Below, one piece after another: positions 1 to 7,503 of a stretch of 18,221 nucleotides of DNA (positions within the stretch are counted from its first letter, which is position 1; each line of letters begins with the position of its first letter). The stretch comes from JBKHBQ01 sp046542305 (GTDB lineage Bacteria; Bacteroidota; Bacteroidia; Bacteroidales; 4484-276): positions 1 to 18,221 of the forward strand of contig JBKHBQ010000052.1 in the NCBI GenBank assembly GCA_046542305.1, written 5' to 3'. A model generated the notes under the pieces. It was not told the DNA's origin, made no database searches, and was given only the letters and a program-made list of their open reading frames with translations. A program made the position numbers and the translations under genes.

Positions 1-1
1 G

Positions 2-1300
2 AGCAGAAATTACCTGAAAAATGAAGCTTACAAATACCAGGACAACATCGAGGACGACACACTGAAGATTTTCGACTACCAGTCGACAGAGGCCGAGAAC
101 AAGCTCCGATATGAATACAACGCAAAGCAAAGCGGCTGGAATTATACCCTCGGCGCCGGATTGCAACTGGCCGAATTTACCGACAACACCTTTCAAAAGC
201 AGTTTCTGAACAATGGGGTGCTGGTGTTCAACCGCCGCGCCGATCTGAAACTCTGGAGCTGGAGTACCTTCGGACAAATCAGCCACGGCTTTTTCGAAGA
301 ACGGCTCAACCTCTCGCTGGGCGTTCGCATGGATGCCAACAACTATTCTTCAGGCATGTCAAATTTGCTGGACCAGGTATCTCCGCGGTTTTCGGCATCC
401 TACGCGCTTACCGAAAAATGGTTCGTCAATGCCAATACCGGCAGGTACTACCAGCGGCCCGCCTATACCACGCTTGGATTTACCGATAACACCGGCGCTT
501 ACGTGAACAAGGAAAACGGCCTGAAATACATCAGCGCCGATCATTTTGTGGCAGGTATCGAAAACAGGCCCGCTGAACAGTCGAAAATTACCCTGGAGGG
601 ATTTTACAAGATCTATAATAACTATCCTTTTTCTGTACTCGATTCGGTGAGCATCGCCAGCAAAGGCGGAGATTTTGGTGTGTTCGGAAATGAGGAGGTA
701 GTTTCTACAGGAACCGGCCGGGCATACGGCTTCGAAGTGTTCTGGCGCGATACGGATTTCTTCGGATTCAATACCATTTTGTCGTACACCTTTGTGCGAA
801 GCCGGTTTGATGATATTTCCGGAAATGAAATTCCGGCGGCATGGGACAACAAACATTTGCTGAACATCACGCTTTTGCGAAAGCTGAAGAAAAACTGGAA
901 TATCGGCGCAAAGTGGCGATATGTGGGCGGAAGGCCGTACACGCCATACGATGTGGTAAAGTCATCGAACGTACAGGCCTGGAATGTGCAGGGCGGTCCG
1001 TATCTGGATTATTCCGAATTCAATACCAGGAGGTTGGATCCGTTCCACCAGTTGGATGTGCGGGTGGACAAGCAGTATTTCTTCGACAAATGGTCGCTGA
1101 TGGTGTATGTGGATATCCAGAACCTTTACAATTTCAAGGCCAGGGAAGCGCCGGTTTACATCCGTGCACTGAACGGCAGTGGCGAGCCCATCATAATCAA
1201 TCCCGATGCACCGCAGGTGGACCAGCGCTACCAGTTGGACGAGCTGCAGACAGAAGCAGGCACAATCCTGCCCACCATCGGCATCATGGTTGAATTTTAA
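2..1300 (+). CDS. TonB-dependent outer-membrane receptor, C-terminal part (5' truncated by window)
   Basis: The open frame runs in from the left edge without a start codon. An internal TTG at 161 is not a credible start, because the frame continues upstream with barrel-like sequence. The visible 432 or so residues have the alternating aromatic/polar strands of a TonB-dependent receptor barrel, for example LNLSLGVRMDANNYS, VSPRFSASYAL, EVFWRDTDFFGFNTILSYTF and WRYVGGRPYTPYD. The protein ends in GIMVEF; a C-terminal Phe is the usual outer-membrane beta-signal recognised by the BAM machinery. Such receptors import metal chelates, cofactors or oligosaccharides using TonB/ExbBD energy. The plug domain and any carboxypeptidase-like N-terminal domain lie outside the window, so the substrate cannot be named. 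The next gene follows after 14 bases and is probably co-transcribed. Confidence 0.85.
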   Translation, partial: SRNYLKNEAYKYQDNIEDDTLKIFDYQSTEAENKLRYEYNAKQSGWNYTLGAGLQLAEFTDNTFQKQFLNNGVLVFNRRADLKLWSWSTFGQISHGFFEERLNLSLGVRMDANNYSSGMSNLLDQVSPRFSASYALTEKWFVNANTGRYYQRPAYTTLGFTDNTGAYVNKENGLKYISADHFVAGIENRPAEQSKITLEGFYKIYNNYPFSVLDSVSIASKGGDFGVFGNEEVVSTGTGRAYGFEVFWRDTDFFGFNTILSYTFVRSRFDDISGNEIPAAWDNKHLLNITLLRKLKKNWNIGAKWRYVGGRPYTPYDVVKSSNVQAWNVQGGPYLDYSEFNTRRLDPFHQLDVRVDKQYFFDKWSLMVYVDIQNLYNFKAREAPVYIRALNGSGEPIIINPDAPQVDQRYQLDELQTEAGTILPTIGIMVEF

Positions 1301-1314
1301 AAAATCGAATCATT

Positions 1315-2055
1315 ATGAAAAAATTCATCTGGCTTTGTGTAATATTTGCAGCGCTTGTAATTGCGCTCCCTGTTTCGGGGCAAAAAAAACAACACGATCA
1401 TGTTACGGTTATCGAAACCAATGTTTCGGGCAACGGGCCGCCAATCCTGCTCGAGGTCACCGCAGGCAGGGCGCATAATCATCCCATGATGGCAGCCTGG
1501 ATCGAAGATACCGCCGGCACTTTTCTGCAAACCCTGTACGTGAATAAATCGGTAGCCACCGGATATTTCAGCTATGCCGATTCGGAGGCGGGAAAATGGA
1601 AGCCCGGGCCGCTGGTGCGGCCGGCCTCCCTGCCGGTGTGGGCCCATCGCCGGGGCATTCAATCGGAGGAAGGGCACTTTATGCCAACACGCGAAAACCC
1701 GGTGCCGGATGCATATACATCAGCAACACCCGAAGGCAGTTTCCTGCTGAAAACCCGCCCCGATGAAGCTCCCGCAGGAAAGCTCGTTATTTTCTTCGAA
1801 ATCAATCAGGCTTTCGATTGGAACGATTACTGGACCAATGCCAGATTCCCCGGCGACCAGGATTACAAATCCTCCGCACAACCCTCGGTAGTTTATTCGG
1901 CGGTGATCGATCCCGCGGCAAAAGGTAAGGCGTATTCACTGAAGGCAATTGGTCACGGGCACTTTTCCGGTGACAACGGAAACCTTTATCCCGACCTTAC
2001 CACACTGGATACTGCGCTGGAGATTTTGAAAAACATCACAGCGAAAATTGAATAA
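1315..2055 (+). CDS. secreted DUF2271-like protein
   Basis: 246 residues with a Sec signal peptide (Lys-Lys, then a hydrophobic core to about residue 20, likely cleaved after VSG before QKK). There is no lipobox cysteine, so the product should be soluble in the periplasm or associated with the envelope. The body contains HNHPMMAAWIEDTAGTFLQTLYV, an ATPEG turn and a conserved-looking EINQAFDWNDYW stretch. I associate the AxWIED-G-(x)n-TL and ATP-G pattern with DUF2271. In other bacteria DUF2271 proteins occur beside TonB receptors, PepSY proteins and flavin-transfer (ApbE) systems, but none of those partners is visible here apart from the receptor. The 14-base gap behind the receptor argues for one operon, so a role in handling the receptor's substrate (metal or redox cofactor) is an inference. 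The family call is from memory of the motif and is not certain. Confidence 0.55.
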   Translation: MKKFIWLCVIFAALVIALPVSGQKKQHDHVTVIETNVSGNGPPILLEVTAGRAHNHPMMAAWIEDTAGTFLQTLYVNKSVATGYFSYADSEAGKWKPGPLVRPASLPVWAHRRGIQSEEGHFMPTRENPVPDAYTSATPEGSFLLKTRPDEAPAGKLVIFFEINQAFDWNDYWTNARFPGDQDYKSSAQPSVVYSAVIDPAAKGKAYSLKAIGHGHFSGDNGNLYPDLTTLDTALEILKNITAKIE

Positions 2056-2097
2056 CCTTATTTCCGGCTAAATATCAGGCCGCCTGATTGAATTTCT

Positions 2098-2105
2098 TAT
2101 CTTTG
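2098..2105 (+). promoter_or_regulatory. Bacteroidota -7 promoter element (TATCTTTG)
   Basis: TATCTTTG matches the Bacteroidota sigma-ABfr -7 consensus TAnnTTTG and lies 28 bases before the ATG at 2134. No good -33 TTTG is seen at the expected distance. It separates the secreted phosphoesterase gene from the receptor operon. Confidence 0.6.
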
Positions 2106-2133
2106 CAGGCTATTTATCATCAAACCATACGAG

Positions 2134-3252
2134 ATGTTTTTTTACAAAAGGATCACTGCCACCCTTGCCGCACTTGCAATGCTCATCGTTTTTGCCGGCT
2201 GGGGATACACCGGCCACAAAACCATCAATACCAAGGCCTCCCTTTCGTTTAATGAGGAAATGAGTGATTTTTACCAGTGGACGACCATCCTGGCCAACCA
2301 TGCTTCGGATGCCGATTACCGCAAGAATGTAGATCCAACCGAAGGACCCAAACATTACATCGACATCGATAATTATCAGATATTCAATACCACAGGAAGA
2401 ATTCCGCAAACGTACGATTCGGTGGTTTCGATGTATGGATTGAATTTCGTGATCGACAACGGCATCCTGCCATGGGCTACCCTCACGACCTATGATTCGC
2501 TGCAGGCCTGTTTTACACGCGGCGACTGGGATAAGGCCGTGCTTTTTGCCGCCGATCTGGGGCACTATGTCGCCGACGGTCACATGCCGCTCCATCTTAC
2601 CAAAAACTACAACGGACAGTTTACCGGTAATTACGGCATACATTCACGCTACGAAACTACCATGATCAATGCGTTTATTTCGCATTTCGTGTACGAAGGG
2701 CGTGAAATTGCTGAGGTGGAAAATGTTTCGGATTATGTGTTCGGATACATTTACGACAAATATATTTATGTGGATTCGGTGCTTGCAGCAGATAACTATG
2801 CGCAGGAAGTAGCCGGAAATACCAATTCGTGGACATATAAGTCCACGCTTTGGGAGCAATCCAAGTCCTTCACCGTCCCTTTGTTCAGCGATGCCTCACA
2901 TGCCCTGGCCGAGCTCATCTATTCGGCATGGAAAGCAGCGGGAAGCCCGCCAATGCCTTCCTCGTCCATCTGTGAAACCAACGGCAGCGATCGTTTTTCA
3001 CTGCAAAACCGGCCCAATCCCTTTTCGGGAGAAACAGAAATCGGTTTCAAACTGGAGCAACATGCCGGCGTAACCCTCAGCATCTTCGACCTGCAGGGCA
3101 ACCGCATCCAAACAATTTGCAGCCGGTCGTTTGCTGCCGGAACGCATCACATCCTATGGCAATCTGCAAACTTACCCTCCGGAGTTTACTATCTGTTGCT
3201 GGAAACCGGCGAACAATCTTCCGTAAAAAAGATCGTTTCTCTTGGCGATTGA
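2134..3252 (+). CDS. T9SS-exported zinc phospholipase C / S1-P1 nuclease-superfamily phosphoesterase
   Basis: 372 residues. The signal peptide probably ends at FAG before Trp23, so mature residue 1 would be Trp and residue 6 His (WGYTGH). This is the N-terminal Trp/His pair that binds zinc in P1 nuclease and related enzymes. Further candidate ligands in family order are Asp59 (ANHASDAD), His74 (KHYIDID), His144 and Asp148 (GHYVADGH), His154 (MPLH), His170 and Glu174 (IHSRYE). The HxxxDxxxxxH and HxxxE spacings match Bacillus-type zinc phospholipase C; S1/P1 nucleases usually have Asp at the last position. The substrate (nucleic acid or phospholipid) is therefore open. Residues about 288-372 (NRPNPFSGETEI, then SGVYYLLLETG and VKKIVSL) form a type-A T9SS C-terminal sorting domain, implying export across the outer membrane and surface attachment or release. 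It may share a transcript with the lipoprotein 57 bases downstream. Confidence 0.82.
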   Translation: MFFYKRITATLAALAMLIVFAGWGYTGHKTINTKASLSFNEEMSDFYQWTTILANHASDADYRKNVDPTEGPKHYIDIDNYQIFNTTGRIPQTYDSVVSMYGLNFVIDNGILPWATLTTYDSLQACFTRGDWDKAVLFAADLGHYVADGHMPLHLTKNYNGQFTGNYGIHSRYETTMINAFISHFVYEGREIAEVENVSDYVFGYIYDKYIYVDSVLAADNYAQEVAGNTNSWTYKSTLWEQSKSFTVPLFSDASHALAELIYSAWKAAGSPPMPSSSICETNGSDRFSLQNRPNPFSGETEIGFKLEQHAGVTLSIFDLQGNRIQTICSRSFAAGTHHILWQSANLPSGVYYLLLETGEQSSVKKIVSLGD

Positions 3253-3309
3253 TCAGAGATTTGGAATGATTTTGGATAAAATTGAGCAATTTTCAAAAAA
3301 AATCAGCGC

Positions 3310-4152
3310 ATGAAAAAAATGACTATTCTGCTGGCATTCTTTCTGTCAGCCACTTTATTCTTCACAGCTTGTGAAGACGACGAAATCGAAACCATTCCTT
3401 TGGGGCCGGTGAACATAAGCTTGTACGAAGCCATTTATACCGGGGGCAGAGATCTTTATTTCCAGGTGTACACCGATCGCGAAGACTATCCGGCAACCTA
3501 CACCATCCGCTATGATACAGAGGAGTCGGAGGATCAGTTGGTAATAAATCTGCTGGATATCCAGAAGAGAGATTATGAAGGCTACGAAACTGTGGAAGGC
3601 CCGGCACGAGCAAGTGTATTTGTGGGCACTTTTTCACCGGGGACCTACAGCCTAAAAATCACTGTTGGCGAACAGACTACCTCTGCCTCACTTGAGGTAA
3701 ATCCCAATTTTTATGCAATTTCTCCACAACAGGGTGAAAGCCTCACTTTCAACCATGATACCCTGCGCCGTATTTCCGAAGGTGCATTGTGGGGTTATGT
3801 GGGATATGTCAATCCGTCGCAGGCTGAGGTTGCCGATTCATTCCGCGATTCCCTGGAAAGTATGGGCGCCCTGCCCCTGAACCTGGCTCCCGGCAATTAC
3901 GGCTATTTCCAGGTAAGCGACACAGGTACATTTACCCAGCCGATCGAAGAAGGCGTGGAATACTACCGCGAGTTTTTCAAGGAATATAATGGTACGGAAA
4001 CCGAACTGAGTTCCCTGGTAAACTATTATGAAACCTACTACCGTTACCTTGATTTCAATATTTTCTGGGTTCGCAATTCGCCTACAGATATGGGTCCTTA
4101 CGCCCCGCGGTTTATCGATAGCAACCTGAACATAAATACATCGGCAAGGTAA
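3310..4152 (+). CDS. surface-type lipoprotein of unknown function
   Basis: 280 residues, not recognised. A short basic start and hydrophobic core lead to the lipobox FTAC with the lipidated Cys at residue 21. The next residues are EDDEIE; an acidic stretch directly after the Cys matches the lipoprotein export signal that sends Bacteroidota lipoproteins to the cell surface. Residues about 30-130 read as a beta-rich domain (strands such as DLYFQVYTD, ATYTIRYD, GTYSLKITVG), possibly Ig-like. The remainder is richer in Tyr and acidic residues, with repeated YYREFF/YYETYYRY-type stretches, and has no catalytic motif I know. The stop is followed by three bases and then the ATG of the hydrolase gene (TAAGCTATG), so the two are translated from one mRNA. 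Confidence 0.75.
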   Translation: MKKMTILLAFFLSATLFFTACEDDEIETIPLGPVNISLYEAIYTGGRDLYFQVYTDREDYPATYTIRYDTEESEDQLVINLLDIQKRDYEGYETVEGPARASVFVGTFSPGTYSLKITVGEQTTSASLEVNPNFYAISPQQGESLTFNHDTLRRISEGALWGYVGYVNPSQAEVADSFRDSLESMGALPLNLAPGNYGYFQVSDTGTFTQPIEEGVEYYREFFKEYNGTETELSSLVNYYETYYRYLDFNIFWVRNSPTDMGPYAPRFIDSNLNINTSAR

Positions 4153-4155
4153 GCT

Positions 4156-4938
4156 ATGGATTTATTTTACCGGCATTACGGTAACGGACGGCCGCTGATC
4201 ATCCTGCACGGGGTTTTCGGGATTTCCGACAACTGGGTAAGCTTTGCACGTGAACTTTCAGGAGAGTTTGAAGTTTTTATCCCCGATCAACGTAACCACG
4301 GGCAATCGCCGCACGATCCCACTTTCAATTATTTTGCGCTGTGTGCCGATCTTTACGATTTTATTGAAGAACACGAAATCGAAGATCCCATTATCGTTGG
4401 TCATTCCATGGGAGGCAAGGTGGCCATGCGTTTTGCGCTCGAAAATCCTGATATGCTGAAAGCGCTTATCGTGGCCGATATCAGCATGCGCACCTACCAG
4501 CGGCGGTATCGCCACCTCGATATGATCGACGCCATGCTTTCGGTGGATTTCGACCATGCCGAATCGCGCAGTGATGTGGAAAAGCAACTGGCATCCAAAA
4601 TCCCGGACAGGCGCATCCGGCAATTTGCCATGAAAAACCTTTACCGCCGCGAAAAAGGCGGCCGGTTTGCCTGGCGGCTCAACCTGGAAGCCATCAACCT
4701 AAACATGGATGAAATCTTTGAAGGCATCCGCTCCGATCAGCTTTTCCAAAAACCGACGCTGTTTATCCGTGGCGGCCAGTCCGATTATGTGGCTTACGAA
4801 GATTTCGACCAGATATACCGCAATTTTCCGCGTGCCGACATTCAAACTATCGAAGGCGCCGGACACTGGCTTCATGCAGAAAAACCGGAGGAATTCAGGG
4901 AAATATTTCTGGATTTCATCAGGAGAAACGAATTGTAG
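4156..4938 (+). CDS. alpha/beta-hydrolase, YbfF-like esterase
   Basis: 260 residues, full length for the YbfF-type esterase group of alpha/beta-hydrolases. Visible elements are the oxyanion-hole turn LHGVFG (18-22), the family signature DQRNHGQSPHDP (44-55), the nucleophile elbow GHSMGG with Ser84, a strand end VADIS with Asp108, and the catalytic His237 in GAGHWLHAEKP. The late motif RGGQSDYV also matches YbfF-like proteins. It has no signal peptide and is expected in the cytoplasm, hydrolysing acyl esters or thioesters; the physiological substrate of this group is poorly defined. Coupling to the lipoprotein by a three-base gap is unusual for a cytosolic esterase and may simply reflect shared transcription. 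A hairpin terminator follows. Confidence 0.88.
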   Translation: MDLFYRHYGNGRPLIILHGVFGISDNWVSFARELSGEFEVFIPDQRNHGQSPHDPTFNYFALCADLYDFIEEHEIEDPIIVGHSMGGKVAMRFALENPDMLKALIVADISMRTYQRRYRHLDMIDAMLSVDFDHAESRSDVEKQLASKIPDRRIRQFAMKNLYRREKGGRFAWRLNLEAINLNMDEIFEGIRSDQLFQKPTLFIRGGQSDYVAYEDFDQIYRNFPRADIQTIEGAGHWLHAEKPEEFREIFLDFIRRNEL

Positions 4939-4945
4939 CCCAATC

Positions 4946-4972
4946 CCGGTTGGCCACCGGTTTTATAATCTT
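4946..4972 (+). terminator. intrinsic terminator of the hydrolase operon
   Basis: CCGGT (4946-4950) pairs with ACCGG (4956-4960) around TGGCC, followed by TTTTATAATCTT. The T-rich tract overlaps the stop of the convergent tgt gene. The stem is only five base pairs, so it is modest; the reverse direction lacks a T tract. Confidence 0.45.
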
Positions 4973-6093
4973 CTATCGAGTTTCCCCACCATCTTGGTTT
5001 TCCATGCGGCAAAATTCCCTTCGATGATTTTTTCCCTCGCAGTTTTTACCAGCCAAAGGTAAAAGGCCAGGTTGTGCTGGCTGGCAATCATGGGAGCGAG
5101 GTATTCGTTCGAAATAAAGAGATGCCTCAGAAACGCCTTTGAGTAAGCGGTATCCACAAACGAATTTCCCTGCGGGTCGACAGGTGAAAAATCATCCTTC
5201 CATTTTTCGTTTTTGATGTTGATGATGCCTTCGCTGGTAAAGAGCATGCCATTGCGCCCGTTGCGCGTCGGCATCACACAATCGAACATATCCACACCCA
5301 GTGCAATGCCTTCGAGGATGTTCACCGGCGTGCCCACACCCATCAGGTAGCGGGGCCTATCAGCGGGCAGAATGCGGCACACCAGATCGGTCATTTCGTA
5401 CATCATTTCGGCGGGTTCACCTACCGAGAGGCCGCCAATGGCATTGCCCTCAGCTTCACGGGAGGCAATGAATTCGGCAGATTTTTTTCTCAGGTCGGAA
5501 AAAGTGCTGCCCTGAACGATGGGAAACAACGTCTGATCGTAATCATATTTCGGCTGCGTTTCAGCGAAATGAGCGATGCAGCGGTCGAGCCAGCGATGGG
5601 TGAGTTCCAGCGAATTTCGGGCATAATCGTATTCGCAGGGCCAGGGTGTGCATTCATCGAACGCCATCATTATGTCGGCGCCGATGGTACGCTGGATATC
5701 CATTACGCTTTCAGGGGTAAACAGATGTTTGGAGCCGTCGATGTGGGAGCGAAAATGTGCGCCCTCCTCAGTGAGTTTGCGCTGCGCCGAAAGGGAAAAC
5801 ACCTGGTATCCGCCACTGTCGGTAAGGAGGGGTTGGTTCCAGCCATTGAATTTGTGCAGGCCGCCGGCCTCTTCCAGTACCCGCAATCCCGGCCTCAGAT
5901 ACAAATGATAGGTGTTGCCCAGCACAATCTGCGCCTGCACATCATCCCGGATGTCTCTGAAGTGAACGGCCTTTACGGTGCCTGCTGTTCCCACCGGCAT
6001 AAAAATCGGGGTCTGGATTTGCCCGTGCGCTGTGGTGATGGTGCCGGCACGGGCGGATGATAACTTATCCTTTGAGTGTAAATTAAATTGCAT
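4963..6093 (-). CDS. tgt: queuine/preQ1 tRNA-guanine transglycosylase
   Basis: 376 residues starting at the ATG read from 6093. An upstream TTG at 6114 would fall inside the -7 promoter element, so it is rejected. The enzyme swaps guanine at position 34 of GUN-anticodon tRNAs for preQ1 in queuosine synthesis. Visible motifs are TPIFMPVGT, LGNTYHL, the general acid/base Asp92 in LTDSGGYQVFS, MAFDECTP, PIVQG, GGLSVGEP and the nucleophile Asp271 in GVDMFDCVMPTRNGR. The C-terminal zinc site is degenerate: the three Cys of the usual CxCxxC are replaced by Gly309, Ser311 and Asp314, while the fourth ligand His340 (QHNLAFY) remains at the usual spacing. The gene has its own promoter and converges with the hydrolase operon. 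Confidence 0.95.
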   Translation of the reverse strand: MQFNLHSKDKLSSARAGTITTAHGQIQTPIFMPVGTAGTVKAVHFRDIRDDVQAQIVLGNTYHLYLRPGLRVLEEAGGLHKFNGWNQPLLTDSGGYQVFSLSAQRKLTEEGAHFRSHIDGSKHLFTPESVMDIQRTIGADIMMAFDECTPWPCEYDYARNSLELTHRWLDRCIAHFAETQPKYDYDQTLFPIVQGSTFSDLRKKSAEFIASREAEGNAIGGLSVGEPAEMMYEMTDLVCRILPADRPRYLMGVGTPVNILEGIALGVDMFDCVMPTRNGRNGMLFTSEGIINIKNEKWKDDFSPVDPQGNSFVDTAYSKAFLRHLFISNEYLAPMIASQHNLAFYLWLVKTAREKIIEGNFAAWKTKMVGKLDRRL

Positions 6094-6111
6094 AGTGATT
6101 TGTAAAAGCTG

Positions 6112-6119
6112 CAAAGTTA
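6112..6119 (-). promoter_or_regulatory. -7 promoter element of tgt (TAACTTTG)
   Basis: Read leftward the sequence is TAACTTTG, a match to TAnnTTTG, 18 bases before the ATG at 6093. Its position decides the tgt start. Confidence 0.65.
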
Positions 6120-6185
6120 CGGTTTATCCGGGGATGACGATTGCTGACATTGAAGGTTATGCAATTTTACATTTGGCGTGCATAA

Positions 6186-7358
6186 TTACATAATTTTGAT
6201 AAAATCCCTTAAATCGGAGTGCAGCAAATATTCCAGTTCCATGAAATTTTCTTTCCGGGTGCGGGTATAGATAAATCCGAACAGGTGGAATCGCTTTACG
6301 TCCGCTTTGCGCAATTCGAGCGGGGTTTCAAGTTGCGAAAGCACCGCATCGTAATCGAACGACTTTATGTTTGCAGCCGGATAGCCGCTGTTGTTGTTCA
6401 GGATGATGATGCTGAAAATATCGTCCGCCCGCTCTCTGAGAATTTGCTGCCAGTGGGGCCGCTGATTATTCATCAGCAGCTCATAGGGATTGAATCCAAA
6501 GGCATAGTGGGTAAGTTCGGCCGAGGTGCACCAGCCGCCAAATCGCAGCGGGTTTACCTCAATGGGCATGATCCTGCCGCTTTCGTCCACCCGTACTTCC
6601 ACGTGTACCGGTAAATTTCTCAAACCGGCCATGGCGCCCATTTCACCCAGAAAATCCCTGAAGCGTTCCAGGTTTTTTTCGATCACAGCCGTGGAAGTGA
6701 TGTACAGCCGGTCGCTGGTATCGGATTCAGAAGCAAAAATATGCCGCATCATTCCAAGCACCACAGGTTCGCCTTCACTGTTGTAATAGGCGTCGATGGT
6801 GAATTCGTCGCCGGTAATGTTTTCTTCCACGATAAATTTATTCACATCAAGCACCTGCTCAGGATACGTGTCACGAATCATATCCACCTCTTTTTTGATT
6901 CGATCCCGCACCTGCGGCCATTCTGCCGGTGTATTCACCTTGTGCACACCGAGGCTGAAAAAACCCACCGAAGGCTTGATGATGAACGGCACGGGCAACT
7001 GTTGCGCGTCGATAGTGTCGAGTTCCGAGAGCTGATACTCCCTGAAAAAAAAACGCGGATGCAAGGCCGAAAGCATCTTTCTGAACCTTGTTTTATCCTT
7101 GAAAAGGTTCACCTTATCAGGCAGGTTGGTGTTGTGTAGTTTTTCGGCGATCCACCCCACCGAGTTTTCCGAGGAAGTATAAATCATCGGATCACGCTGA
7201 TTTCCGAGGCTGCCAAGGACTTCATCAGGATCAGCAAAATTGATGTTGCATCCGTTCAGCAACCTGACGGCATCAGCATTTCGCAATACCGGAAATTGGA
7301 AATCCCGGAGTGTTTTCTTCAGAAAATCCGAAACATATGGCGGATCGATAATGATCAT
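6186..7358 (-). CDS. ATP-grasp carboxylate-amine ligase-like protein
   Basis: 390 residues from the ATG read from 7358. An in-frame ATG at 7406 lies upstream of the -7 element at 7379-7386 and is unlikely to be transcribed. The central part is an ATP-grasp fold: Lys128 in PFIIKPSVGFFSLGVH (nucleotide lysine and glycine-rich loop), Glu178/Glu179 in FIVEENITGDEFTID, Glu254 in PVHVEVRVD, and the metal-binding pair Glu267/Asn269 in PIEVNPLRFGG. ATP-grasp ligases activate a carboxylate as an acylphosphate and couple it to an amine or thiol. The N-terminal 90 residues and the C-terminal 90 residues are not recognised, and no substrate can be assigned. No amino-acid or cofactor synthesis gene lies next to it; it diverges from the GT2 operon across 145 bases. 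Confidence 0.85.
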   Translation of the reverse strand: MIIIDPPYVSDFLKKTLRDFQFPVLRNADAVRLLNGCNINFADPDEVLGSLGNQRDPMIYTSSENSVGWIAEKLHNTNLPDKVNLFKDKTRFRKMLSALHPRFFFREYQLSELDTIDAQQLPVPFIIKPSVGFFSLGVHKVNTPAEWPQVRDRIKKEVDMIRDTYPEQVLDVNKFIVEENITGDEFTIDAYYNSEGEPVVLGMMRHIFASESDTSDRLYITSTAVIEKNLERFRDFLGEMGAMAGLRNLPVHVEVRVDESGRIMPIEVNPLRFGGWCTSAELTHYAFGFNPYELLMNNQRPHWQQILRERADDIFSIIILNNNSGYPAANIKSFDYDAVLSQLETPLELRKADVKRFHLFGFIYTRTRKENFMELEYLLHSDLRDFIKIM

Positions 7359-7378
7359 GGCACTTTTTTTTGCGGTTG

Positions 7379-7386
7379 CAAATGTA
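7379..7386 (-). promoter_or_regulatory. -7 promoter element of the ATP-grasp gene (TACATTTG)
   Basis: Read leftward the sequence is TACATTTG (TAnnTTTG), 20 bases before the ATG at 7358. It fixes the start of the ATP-grasp gene and forms a divergent pair with the promoter at 7479. Confidence 0.6.
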
Positions 7387-7478
7387 GATAATTTTAACAG
7401 GAGCATTTGCAGTTAAAGTTTCCGCGCCACTGTTTAAAAAATTATCGACAGGAATCATCATCATCCGAAATGGAATTC

Positions 7479-7486
7479 TACTTTTG
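7479..7486 (+). promoter_or_regulatory. -7 promoter element of the GT2-sigma operon (TACTTTTG)
   Basis: TACTTTTG matches TAnnTTTG and ends 17 bases before the ATG at 7504. The same eight bases precede folC at 15601. Confidence 0.65.
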
Positions 7487-7503
7487 CCTTTTCGAAATTT
7501 ACC

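Noticed and set aside
5569..6060. Rightward frame opposite tgt (163 codons)
   Set aside because: It lies antisense to conserved Tgt motifs; no independent support.
6094..6114. Upstream TTG start for tgt
   Set aside because: The codon lies within the TAACTTTG promoter element, and the ATG at 6093 gives the normal Tgt N-terminus.
6168..6175. Rightward TACATTTG matching the -7 consensus
   Set aside because: It points into the antisense strand of the ATP-grasp gene and no rightward gene follows; likely a chance match.
7359..7406. Upstream ATG start for the ATP-grasp gene
   Set aside because: It precedes the TACATTTG -7 element, so it would not be in the mRNA.
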